Positions 27,857 through 36,339 of a stretch of 64,000 nucleotides of DNA are shown piece by piece. Below the pieces are notes generated by a model. That model saw only the letters and a program-made list of their open reading frames with translations, searched no databases and had not been told where the DNA came from. A program made the translations under genes and the position numbers. The stretch comes from JAEZDC01 sp036676415. Its GTDB lineage: Bacteria; Bacteroidota; Bacteroidia; Chitinophagales; Chitinophagaceae. Location: the NCBI GenBank assembly GCA_036676415.1, contig JAKFCX010000058.1:1-64000 (forward strand), written 5' to 3'. How positions within the stretch are numbered: position 1 is the first letter of the stretch; the number at the start of each line of letters is the position of its first letter.

Positions 27857-29619
27857 TTGTGATTGATATTAGCAGTAGTACTTTGATAAATGTATTGTAT
27901 ATAATTCAGGTTAAAGCCACCTTTTACTACGAGCAGCTTAATTGAATTAGACCCTTTCTTTAGTTGAATTGAAATGGACAAGGAGTTTTGCCATGAAGCG
28001 TTGCTGCCGGTAGCATGGAGCTCTATGATTGCTGATGGATCGTTATTGATAACGAACTGAACTTTTCCTGGTAACGCTGATGCATATCGCAGATCCAGCT
28101 TGTATGTTCCGGAAGTTTCAACGGAAATAGTATAATGAAGCCATTCACCATCTTCTGTCCAGCCAATGCTGTAACCATTTGTGATATCATCTTTACATGA
28201 TTCAATATCCACTCCTTCATTTCGATATTGCCAACCTCTGTTCCATTCGGTTCTTTTGGTTGTTGACACCCAGTAGTTACCTGAATCAACATCATAATAA
28301 GCATCGTTGATCCTGCCCAGGTCAAAATCAACAGCATGAACGATAGAATGCTCTTTTATGATATGGCCTTTAAAAGGAATTGTTTCTGTTGAATTCACCT
28401 GTCTTATCATTGCATCTACCACATCACGCTGAACAATATTGTTTGAAGTCTTTAGATCTTCAGCATACTGCATCAAAGCTTTAGTGGCTTCTGATTGCCC
28501 AGGTTTTTCTCCCTTTCCTTTCCAGTATTCAATGATCTTTTTATATCCATCATTTGTTTTAACCTGGAGTGGATTATTAATGCCTGATTTTTTTAATGGC
28601 CACCAGGCCCAGCCAATTTTGTTTTTTTCCAGCAAGGAGATAGCATCCGTAAACCATGAATTTGAGTTCTCGCCAGATTCTCCCATCCAGATCGGTACAT
28701 TATATTGACCCCGATAATCGATGAATTTCTGAATTGAATTCTGATCAGTATAGTTCCAGTATTTATGAAAACTGATCACCATATTATCATCCCATAAAGG
28801 AAACATATTCTCGTAATTATTTCCCCAGCAATTTCCTTCTATAATGATGATGTGCTTTTTATCTACTTTCCTTATCGCAGCTGTGATGTCTTTCAACAAT
28901 TGTGTTAGCGGTACGTTCTTTTTTTCATCGCAGCCATTCTTATTATTTGATTTTTCAAATCCCCAATTCGGTTCATTGATAAGGTCATAAGCACCGATCC
29001 ATTCTTCATTGGCATAGCGAGAAGCAAGCTTTTCCCAGAGTGCAATCGTCTTTTGTTTATTCAATTCGCTTTGCCATAAAGAAGGTTTTGAAGTATCCCG
29101 ATCTGAAATGGCATTATCATTTCCCTGGCCACCCGGTGCTGCATGAAGATCTAAAATCAGATATAGCCGATTTGATTTACACCAGCTTAATAAGCTATCT
29201 GTAAGCTCGAAGCCTTTTGGTAACCATGTCTGTTTTCCTTTCACAGGTTCGTCTTCCACCGGAAGCGTGAAAAGATTGTAATGCATTGGAAGACGAACAG
29301 AATTAAATCCCCATGCTGCAAGAGAATCAATATCGGCTTTGGTACAATGATTCTTTAGCCATGCATCATAAAATTTTTTGGTGCTTTCACTGCCTATTAA
29401 TTCTTTTATTTTCTTTTTGATATCATGTTGTGCTATTGCAACCCCTGAAAGTTGCAGCATATAAGGTTCCTGTAACATCCATCCACCGAGTCCCATTCCA
29501 CGGAGAATGATTTCATTTCCATTATTATCGATAATTCTTCCACCATCAGTTGTTAACTGCTGGGAGAAAGTGCTGACAAAAAAGAGTGAAAATAATATGG
29601 TTATGGAGATATATTTCAT
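27853..29619 (-). CDS. GH5 glycoside hydrolase with C-terminal CBM6-like domain
   Basis: A 588-residue exported enzyme with a signal peptide ending near STFSQ. The GH5 barrel (about 22-370) shows RGMGLGGWMLQEPY, the acid/base E216 in DLINEPNW, and the nucleophile E314 in IWMGESGEN. Residues about 420-580 look like a CBM6 beta-sandwich (GYSIGWTEDGEWLHYTISV, YKLDLRYAS, NLNYIQY); such modules often bind beta-1,3-glucan or xylan. The GH5 subfamily cannot be set by eye. With GH16 and GH3 beside it, an endo- or exo-beta-glucanase is likeliest. It is preceded by a 113-base gap with a strong hairpin. Confidence 0.88.
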   Translation of the reverse strand: MKYISITILFSLFFVSTFSQQLTTDGGRIIDNNGNEIILRGMGLGGWMLQEPYMLQLSGVAIAQHDIKKKIKELIGSESTKKFYDAWLKNHCTKADIDSLAAWGFNSVRLPMHYNLFTLPVEDEPVKGKQTWLPKGFELTDSLLSWCKSNRLYLILDLHAAPGGQGNDNAISDRDTSKPSLWQSELNKQKTIALWEKLASRYANEEWIGAYDLINEPNWGFEKSNNKNGCDEKKNVPLTQLLKDITAAIRKVDKKHIIIIEGNCWGNNYENMFPLWDDNMVISFHKYWNYTDQNSIQKFIDYRGQYNVPIWMGESGENSNSWFTDAISLLEKNKIGWAWWPLKKSGINNPLQVKTNDGYKKIIEYWKGKGEKPGQSEATKALMQYAEDLKTSNNIVQRDVVDAMIRQVNSTETIPFKGHIIKEHSIVHAVDFDLGRINDAYYDVDSGNYWVSTTKRTEWNRGWQYRNEGVDIESCKDDITNGYSIGWTEDGEWLHYTISVETSGTYKLDLRYASALPGKVQFVINNDPSAIIELHATGSNASWQNSLSISIQLKKGSNSIKLLVVKGGFNLNYIQYIYQSTTANINHK

Positions 29620-29642
29620 TAAAGGATATTCTGATAAGGGTT

Positions 29643-29675
29643 AGTGAGCACCAGGTTTGAAAACCCGGTGCTACT
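29643..29675 (-). promoter_or_regulatory. Strong intercistronic hairpin between GH16 and GH5 genes
   Basis: AGCACC/GGTGCT and GGTT/AACC arms stack with one A-C mismatch around loop TGAA, extended by AGT/ACT outside a bulged G. No T-run follows, so it is more likely an mRNA processing or stability element within the operon than a terminator. Confidence 0.55.
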
Positions 29676-29732
29676 CCCTTTGATTGCTTGCTAAGATTGA
29701 TAAACCTAAAAACCTATGTAGCACACTAAGAA

Positions 29733-30578
29733 TTACTCTATCATTTTGTACACCCTTACATAATCAACTTCCATTGATTTTGGAAAGATGGAATCATCAA
29801 CACCTTGTGCACCACCCCAGTTTCCACCAACGGCCAGGTTCATGATCAAATGAAAACGTTTATCAAACGGCCATGCTGCTGAACCTTTGCCTTCATTGAT
29901 AAAAGTGAACATTAATTGATCATCGATATAACCTCTTACTGCATATGGCGTCCAGTCTACACGATATTTATGAAACTCGGTTGTTGCAGTTGGCACCATC
30001 ATATTCGTTCCTTTCTGTGTGCCGATACTATGATTGTAAGCTTCTGTATGAACAGTAACGTGAACCTTGTTGAGATCATAACCAACATGCTCCATGATAT
30101 CTATTTCGCCGGATTTTGGCCAGTCACCATAAGCCCAATCTGTAGGCAACATCCATATTGCTGGCCATGTGCCTCTACCGGCAGGAAGTTTGGCTTTTAT
30201 CTCAAACCTGCCATATAAAAAATCTCCTTTGTTTCTTGTTACCAGTCTTGCAGAACTATAATTCTTGCCACTGATCGGTTCTTTGACAGCAGTGATAACA
30301 AGATTGCCATTTTCTACTTTGGCATTCTCCAGGTCGTTCGTATAATACTGTAATTCGTTATTCCCCCAGCCACTTCCGCCTATATCATAACCCCATTTGG
30401 CTGTATTAGGTAAGCCAGTATAATCAAACTCATCTGACCATATTGGATTGTTTTCAAATTGCCAGTTCTTATCTGTTGGAGGTTGTGGTGTAAACACTCC
30501 ACCCCCACCGGTTGATTTTTTTGAACATGCTGAAGAGAACAAGACCAGCATGTAGAATATTATATTGATCATTCTCAT
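29733..30578 (-). CDS. GH16 beta-glucanase (laminarinase-type) lipoprotein
   Basis: A 281-residue surface lipoprotein: lipobox FSSAC (Cys18), then a Gly-rich linker typical of Bacteroidota surface-exposed lipoproteins. The GH16 jelly roll has the catalytic motif E158-I-D160-I-M-E163 (SGEIDIMEHVG); the extra Met is the beta-bulge form of laminarinases and endo-beta-1,3(4)-glucanases. The substrate groove is marked by WSDEFDYTG, AKLPAGRGTWPAIWMLP and the late WPFDKRFHLIMNLAVGGNWGG. It would make the first cuts in beta-1,3- or mixed-linkage glucan outside the cell before SusCD import. It lies 19 bases after the PKD lipoprotein gene. Confidence 0.95.
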   Translation of the reverse strand: MRMINIIFYMLVLFSSACSKKSTGGGGVFTPQPPTDKNWQFENNPIWSDEFDYTGLPNTAKWGYDIGGSGWGNNELQYYTNDLENAKVENGNLVITAVKEPISGKNYSSARLVTRNKGDFLYGRFEIKAKLPAGRGTWPAIWMLPTDWAYGDWPKSGEIDIMEHVGYDLNKVHVTVHTEAYNHSIGTQKGTNMMVPTATTEFHKYRVDWTPYAVRGYIDDQLMFTFINEGKGSAAWPFDKRFHLIMNLAVGGNWGGAQGVDDSIFPKSMEVDYVRVYKMIE

Positions 30579-30597
30579 GGTTCTTTAATTCATCTTA

Positions 30598-31479
30598 TTA
30601 AATAGATACAAAAGTAAACTGCCATGCACCCCAGCCATAATCGAGTTTCAAAACCATTCTTGCAGGTGTTAATGAAACGATCTGGTATGTAACACTTGCT
30701 TCCGGTGCAGGAACTGCTGCATTGGTTGTACCTGCTTTGTACAATCCAAGATGAGCACCGGTGCCTGTTACTTTCAGTTGATTGTTATTGATCACTTCGA
30801 AAGTGAAGCTGTTACTGTTTGACCATGCCTGGAACTGAGCTGGAATTGCTGATGGAGCATAACAACCAACGGCAGGCATACCTGCAGGATGAGGGTTACC
30901 ACCTTCTTCATCAACATAAAAATCTCCCTTGTTATTGAAGGCAAATACACTACCTACTTTACTAAAAGTATACTCGTCGTTGAATAAACATGACCTGGTT
31001 GTAACATCTGCCAAATTGTTTGCCCACCATGTCTGGCTGTAATCACTTGGTCCTATCCATAGTGCTCCTGCCTCGGGTGCAAGTTTCCATGTTCTGTCGC
31101 TGTTATTGGTTAATATCTTAAATGGTGTAATAGCAGCAGGATCATCAATTGTAACAGTTAACATTTGAGATGCTGTATCCAATCCACTTTGACCATAAGC
31201 TAACAGCCTGATCTTGTATGTTCCTCTATCAGGAAAATAAACTGTATCGATCTGCTTGCCCTGGATATAGGAACCTGTGGCTTTATCCCAGTCGTAGCGG
31301 TAACTGTTGGTAGAAGTACTGGTGAGTAAATATTTATTTACCTGGCCAGTGATAGGTGTTACTGTAAATGCTGCATCAGGTTTCGGCATCATATCAGCCA
31401 CATCGTATTTGCAAGCTGAAAAAATGGTGGCCGACAATAATGCAACAAGGCATATTTGTCTGTTTATAAAATGTTTCAT
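30598..31479 (-). CDS. PKD-domain surface glycan-binding lipoprotein (SusE position)
   Basis: A 293-residue lipoprotein with lipobox FSACK (Cys about 23). Residues about 33-112 are a PKD-like domain (DAAFTVTPITG, YRYDWDKATGS, FPDRGTYKIRLLAYG). The C-terminal part, about 120-293, is a beta-rich domain with conserved-looking Trp residues (RTWKLAPEAGALWIGP, YSQTWWANN), typical of surface glycan-binding proteins placed after susD. Expected role: capture of polysaccharide at the cell surface. The exact family is not recognised. Confidence 0.78.
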   Translation of the reverse strand: MKHFINRQICLVALLSATIFSACKYDVADMMPKPDAAFTVTPITGQVNKYLLTSTSTNSYRYDWDKATGSYIQGKQIDTVYFPDRGTYKIRLLAYGQSGLDTASQMLTVTIDDPAAITPFKILTNNSDRTWKLAPEAGALWIGPSDYSQTWWANNLADVTTRSCLFNDEYTFSKVGSVFAFNNKGDFYVDEEGGNPHPAGMPAVGCYAPSAIPAQFQAWSNSNSFTFEVINNNQLKVTGTGAHLGLYKAGTTNAAVPAPEASVTYQIVSLTPARMVLKLDYGWGAWQFTFVSI

Positions 31480-31508
31480 TGATTAATCGTTTTATGATAA
31501 TGTTTTTA

Positions 31509-33029
31509 TTAATAACCGGCATTTTGTGTTAGCCCACCTGTTTTTACATCATAATCCGGAATAGGCAGCAAGCTGTGTTTCGCAGCAACAAAACCTAATG
31601 AACCGAGCTCAGTTGAAGCTAAACCCCAACGAACGAGGTCTGTGAAACGTACAGCTTCGAAAGCAAGTTCCAATTGTCTTTCACGAACGATATCAGTAAA
31701 GAGTGCTCCACCGGTACTGGAAATAATTCCTAATCCTGATCTTGCTCTCACATCATTCACATAACCTCTTGCCTTAGGCTCATTGCCTGCTTTGAAAAAT
31801 GCTTCAGCAGCCATCAACAATACATCAGCATAACGAATATGTCTCCAGTTAGTTCCATAATTCAACTCTCCTATCGGTGCACCAGTCTGACTCTGAAATG
31901 CTCCATATTTCCGTTGGAAGAAACCTTCATAATCATATGCAGCAGGGTTACTCCAGTTACCACCGGCAGCAATTAATTCTGTAGCAGACATAACCGTTTG
32001 CCTTCTCCTGGTAACATCACCGGCAGCAACATAAGCATCCCATAGTTTTTGTTTTGGCAAATTGAAACCCCATCCTGCGATCAATGAATCTGCAGGAGCT
32101 TTTGTGTAGAAGTCTGCTCTGGGACCCATTAACTGAATATGAATATTGCTTTCAGGAGCACCGCCCCATGGAAAATTACCCCAGTCGTAAGCCCTGTCTG
32201 TAGTGTAAGAAACTTCAAACACAGACTCTTGCCCGAATTCATGGTTCTTTGAAAATGCAGTACCAATAGAGGAAGCCAATGCATATTGGTTTGAAGTAAT
32301 AACTGCTTCTAATTGTGTTGAAGCATCACTCCATTTTTGCTGGTATAAGTATGCTTTACCTAACAAAGCCTGTGCAGTTCCTTTAGATACACGGAATTTA
32401 TCATTACCGGCATATGCACTCTTTTGTGGTAGCACAGCAATTGCTTCCTGTAAATCCTTTTCAATCTGTGCATACACTTCTGCTTTTGGCTTTCTGCCGG
32501 TAGACGTATATGCTGAAGGTGATACATCATTCAATACAAGCGGAACATCACCCCAAAGTGAAACAAGTTCAAAATAATTATAAGCTCTCAGCACTTTCGC
32601 TTCAGCAATTATTCTTGTGCGTAATGGTGATCCGGCATCTACACGATTAATCACTTTGTTCGCACGATAAATAGTGAAGTAGCACATTCTCCATGCATCT
32701 CTTACTTTATCGTTGGTTGCATCGAAGTTGAAATTATCCAGTGTTTGATAACCTGGCTGGTCACCAGCATCATTACCACCTGCATTGCTTTCATCAGACA
32801 ATAATGTTTTGATCATGTACAAGCTAGCCCAGTTATTATTATAGTGTGCCTGCATCATATCATACACACCAAACATAGCCTGAGATGCGTCTGCATCTGT
32901 TTTATAAAAATCCTGCTCCGGAAATGCACCCGGCACTTCCTGCTCGAGGAATTTTTTACATCCGCTGCCTAACATCAAAGCGGATAAACAAACAATCGTA
33001 GTTTTTATAAATATATTTTTCATGTTCAT
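31509..33029 (-). CDS. RagB/SusD family lipoprotein (beta-glucan locus)
   Basis: A 506-residue lipoprotein with lipobox LGSGC (Cys about 24). SusD hallmarks: DADASQAMFGVYDMMQAHYN, YRANKVINRVDAG, AEAKVLRAYNYFELVSLWGDVPLV, GKAYLYQQKWSDA, RYADVLLMAAEAFFKAGNEP, and the C-terminal IVRERQLELAFEAVRFTDLVRWG followed by LLPIPDYDVKTGGLTQNAGY. It binds glucan fragments and passes them to the adjacent SusC, 17 bases upstream in the operon. Confidence 0.94.
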   Translation of the reverse strand: MNMKNIFIKTTIVCLSALMLGSGCKKFLEQEVPGAFPEQDFYKTDADASQAMFGVYDMMQAHYNNNWASLYMIKTLLSDESNAGGNDAGDQPGYQTLDNFNFDATNDKVRDAWRMCYFTIYRANKVINRVDAGSPLRTRIIAEAKVLRAYNYFELVSLWGDVPLVLNDVSPSAYTSTGRKPKAEVYAQIEKDLQEAIAVLPQKSAYAGNDKFRVSKGTAQALLGKAYLYQQKWSDASTQLEAVITSNQYALASSIGTAFSKNHEFGQESVFEVSYTTDRAYDWGNFPWGGAPESNIHIQLMGPRADFYTKAPADSLIAGWGFNLPKQKLWDAYVAAGDVTRRRQTVMSATELIAAGGNWSNPAAYDYEGFFQRKYGAFQSQTGAPIGELNYGTNWRHIRYADVLLMAAEAFFKAGNEPKARGYVNDVRARSGLGIISSTGGALFTDIVRERQLELAFEAVRFTDLVRWGLASTELGSLGFVAAKHSLLPIPDYDVKTGGLTQNAGY

Positions 33030-33046
33030 TTTAGTTTTGATGATGG

Positions 33047-36000
33047 TTAAAATGTAAATGTTAAACCTGCAACGGCTTTCCTTGGAACAGGATAACCACC
33101 ACGATCGATACCAATACTATTTCCACCATTATTACCTGCCTCAGGATCTACACCAGGATATTTTGTAAAAGTGAAGAAGTCGTCAAGCGATACATATACT
33201 CTTGCATTTTTGAAATGTATCTTACTTAATAAACTTTTTGGCAACGTATAACCTAATTGTAACTGGCGAATTCTTGTAAACGAACCATCGAACACCATCA
33301 GGTCGCCATTGTATATGTATGGATTGGAAGTATTGGAAGCAAACCATGTATTGGTTGTTCCCGGACCAGTCCAACGATTGGCATAGAAGAATGAAGGCTT
33401 GTTTGCAGTTGAACGGTCTGTACGGTTGAAGCCCATTAATTTTTCATTACCAATTTGACCCTGAACGAATACTAAGAAATCAAATCCTTTGTAGTTAAGA
33501 TTCATTCTTGCACCAAAAATATAATCAGGATGAGGATTACCGATATTGGTCATATCAGCAGGTGTGATCAATTTATCTCCATTAACATCTAATACAATTG
33601 GTTCTCCAGCTTTAGGTGCATAACCTGTAATGCCCGTCTTATTTAAATATGCATCAATCTCTGCCTGTGTCTGGAAAATGCCATCTGTTTTGTACCCATT
33701 AAAATACCAGATTGGATTTCCAACCTGCATTGCTGTTGCAGACCAGCCAGTACCAATTCCTGCACCGAACAATATTGGTGAGTTAGGATCAAGGAAAGTT
33801 ACTTCGTTCTTCAGGGAAGATAAATTCAGGAAGACCTCGTATCCTAATCCATTAACTCTTGGTTGATTTCTGTAACCAAGTTCTACTTCAACACCTGTAT
33901 TTTCTACTTGCCCTGCGTTTACTGTTCTCAAAACGTTACCAGCAAATAAAGGAGCATTACCACCTGTTAAAAGATCCTTTGTTGTTTTCTTATAGTAATC
34001 TACTGTAAGTGATAACCTGTTTTTGAGAAAAGTGAAATCGGCACCAATATCTATCTGGTCACTTGTTTCCCAGGTTAATTCAGGATATGCCAGACTTGTA
34101 GGAGCGGCACCAACCATCAAACCACCGTTACCATCAGGGTACAAAAGACCTGCACCAATAGAATTTAACCACTCACCTAATCCAACACTTGATAAACTAC
34201 CATTCTGTCCCCAGCTTGCACGAAGCTTACCATAGGTCATGAAACCAGCATTAAAGAAATCTTCCTGTGAGAAAACCCATCCTGCAGAAACAGAAGGAAA
34301 TGTTCCCCACTGGTAATCTGGTGAGAAAAGAGAAGATCCGTCTCTTCTTAATGTTGCAGACAAAAGATACCTGCCTTTATAATCGTAGTTGATACGTCCA
34401 TAAAAAGATGCAAGCGTTCTCTTAAAAGCAATACTTCCTATTCTATCCAATGCGTCAGGAACAAAATCCGCATAAGAGAATTTGTCTTCTTCTTTAAATA
34501 AGCCAGAATAACTTCCACCCATATGCTGTTCGTGGGTTTTCTGTGCTGAAACACCCGCCAGCAAATTCAGGTTATGATTACCGAATCTTTTCTGGTAATT
34601 GGCAAAATTTTCAAACTGCCAGGTAAACCAGTTGTTGCTGTAATCATATCCGTTTGCAATGGTATTCTGACTTTCTGATGAGAACCAGAAAGTGGGTGTC
34701 CATCCATGACCAACCTGGAATGCAGCGTCCACACCAAAACGTGAAGTGAATTTGAATCCTTTAAAAGGTTCTATTTCTGCAAAAACATTTCCAATGATCT
34801 TGTTTTGAATATTCTCACCTTTCGCCATGTCAATTCTGGCAACCGGATTACCATATTCCCCTTTTAAATAGTTTGACAGACCATAGATATTTCCATTTTC
34901 GTCTGTTCTCAACGGATGGCCTGCAGCAACTGCAGCCTGTACATGTGCAGGTAATGTGGACCCCTGGTTATAAACAACCGGGGTGGTAGGATCCATTACC
35001 AAAGCACTGCCGAGAATAGAACCAAACTCGTTATTCTCTGACAGGGCTTTTCTCCTATGATGTGAATACACTAAACGATTTCCAAAATTCAACCATGATT
35101 TTATTTTATGGTCTGAATTAAAACGAACAGTGTATCGATTGAATCTTGATTTTTCACCACCAACAATACCTTCCTGAGTAAAAAGCGTTCCGTTGATCAG
35201 GTAAGTAGATCTTTCTGAACCACCACTTAAACTTAGTGTATGATGTTGCTGAGGGGCTGTTTGCAATACTTCGCTCATCCAGTTTGTTCCGTCACCCAAA
35301 CCTGCTACATCTGCCAAAGTTGGTGCACCGGCAACATTAGCTTCCTGCAGGTACTGCTGATACTGTTGAGCGTTCATCATCTGAACAAAATCATCTTTCA
35401 CTGACTGCACTCCGAATTGTGCATGGTAAGTGATATCGGAAGTATTTCTTTTCCCTGTTTTTGTGGTGATGATCACTACACCATTTGCACCTTCTGCACC
35501 ATAAATGGCAGCAGAAGCGGCATCCTTGAGAATTTCGATTGATTCAATCTCTGAAGGATCGAGCGATTCCATTCCTCCAGCCCTGATTCCATCTATTATA
35601 TATAGTGGATCGGAACTTCTATTGGAACCTGTACCCCTGATCCGGACACTTAAGCCTGCACCAGGTTGTCCGGAAACCGGAATGATCTGCACACCTGCAG
35701 TTCTTCCCTGCAAGGCTTGTTCGATCCTGGTGGACGATACAGTTGCAAGCTGGTCAGCCTTTACAGAAGAAATAGCACCTGTGACCAGGCTTTTCTTTTG
35801 CTGCCCGTAACCAATAACCACTACTTCATTTAACACACTTTCAGCCTCGGTGAGTGACACATTCACATCACCTTGTTGGTTTACAACTACTTCTTCCATA
35901 TTCATCCCCAGGTACGAGATCACAAGCACGGCTCCGGCCTGTGGTACATTGATGCTGAATACCCCGTTTTTGTCTGTGATTGTAGAAGTAGAAGTTCCTT

Positions 36001-36142
36001 TTACTGTAACTGTAGCGGCCTCGAGTGGCTGATTGTCAGCCTTTGAAGTGATTTTGCCTGTAACCCTGAATCCTTGTGCAAACACCGAAGCGGAATGCAT
36101 CAGGAGAAAGGTACATAGGAATAGTACAATTTTTTGTTTCAT
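33047..36142 (-). CDS. SusC/RagA TonB-linked outer-membrane transporter (beta-glucan locus)
   Basis: A 1031-residue TonB-dependent transporter, first gene of the beta-glucan operon. Order: signal peptide ending at SVFAQ; CarboxypepD_reg-like domain about 24-105 (VTGKITSKADNQPLEAATV); TonB-box region VLNEVVVIGYGQQKKS; plug about 110-230 (LQGRTAGVQIIPVSGQPGAG, DPLYIIDGIRAGG, LKDAASAAIYGAEGANGVV); barrel to the C-terminal LTFTF. It has no STN domain. The ATG at 36142 is preferred to a TTG two codons earlier. Transcription diverges from the regulator at 36340, with repeats between the two genes. Confidence 0.95.
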   Translation of the reverse strand: MKQKIVLFLCTFLLMHSASVFAQGFRVTGKITSKADNQPLEAATVTVKGTSTSTITDKNGVFSINVPQAGAVLVISYLGMNMEEVVVNQQGDVNVSLTEAESVLNEVVVIGYGQQKKSLVTGAISSVKADQLATVSSTRIEQALQGRTAGVQIIPVSGQPGAGLSVRIRGTGSNRSSDPLYIIDGIRAGGMESLDPSEIESIEILKDAASAAIYGAEGANGVVIITTKTGKRNTSDITYHAQFGVQSVKDDFVQMMNAQQYQQYLQEANVAGAPTLADVAGLGDGTNWMSEVLQTAPQQHHTLSLSGGSERSTYLINGTLFTQEGIVGGEKSRFNRYTVRFNSDHKIKSWLNFGNRLVYSHHRRKALSENNEFGSILGSALVMDPTTPVVYNQGSTLPAHVQAAVAAGHPLRTDENGNIYGLSNYLKGEYGNPVARIDMAKGENIQNKIIGNVFAEIEPFKGFKFTSRFGVDAAFQVGHGWTPTFWFSSESQNTIANGYDYSNNWFTWQFENFANYQKRFGNHNLNLLAGVSAQKTHEQHMGGSYSGLFKEEDKFSYADFVPDALDRIGSIAFKRTLASFYGRINYDYKGRYLLSATLRRDGSSLFSPDYQWGTFPSVSAGWVFSQEDFFNAGFMTYGKLRASWGQNGSLSSVGLGEWLNSIGAGLLYPDGNGGLMVGAAPTSLAYPELTWETSDQIDIGADFTFLKNRLSLTVDYYKKTTKDLLTGGNAPLFAGNVLRTVNAGQVENTGVEVELGYRNQPRVNGLGYEVFLNLSSLKNEVTFLDPNSPILFGAGIGTGWSATAMQVGNPIWYFNGYKTDGIFQTQAEIDAYLNKTGITGYAPKAGEPIVLDVNGDKLITPADMTNIGNPHPDYIFGARMNLNYKGFDFLVFVQGQIGNEKLMGFNRTDRSTANKPSFFYANRWTGPGTTNTWFASNTSNPYIYNGDLMVFDGSFTRIRQLQLGYTLPKSLLSKIHFKNARVYVSLDDFFTFTKYPGVDPEAGNNGGNSIGIDRGGYPVPRKAVAGLTFTF

Positions 36143-36223
36143 ATGCAAGCTAATTTTGATTTGAGCCTTTTCCGATGAAAAGACCGTATAAAATTAACTC
36201 ACTAATTGCTCAATTATTGCTTT

Positions 36224-36300
36224 AACACTACATCAACACTACATCAACCATGGCATAATATGCTTAAAACAGGCTTTTTCAGCACTTCAACACTACATCA
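36224..36300. promoter_or_regulatory. Three direct repeats AACACTACATCA in the divergent promoter region
   Basis: Copies at 36224-36235, 36235-36246 (period 11, sharing one base) and 36289-36300, all on the plus strand. Start-to-start spacings are 11 and 54 bases, close to whole helical turns. They lie between the SusC promoter side (gene start 36142, minus) and the regulator start (36340, plus), and are good candidates for a regulator's operator. Confidence 0.6.
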
Positions 36301-36339
36301 TAGATTTTTTTGATAGCTTCACAATATTAACTTGCCTGA

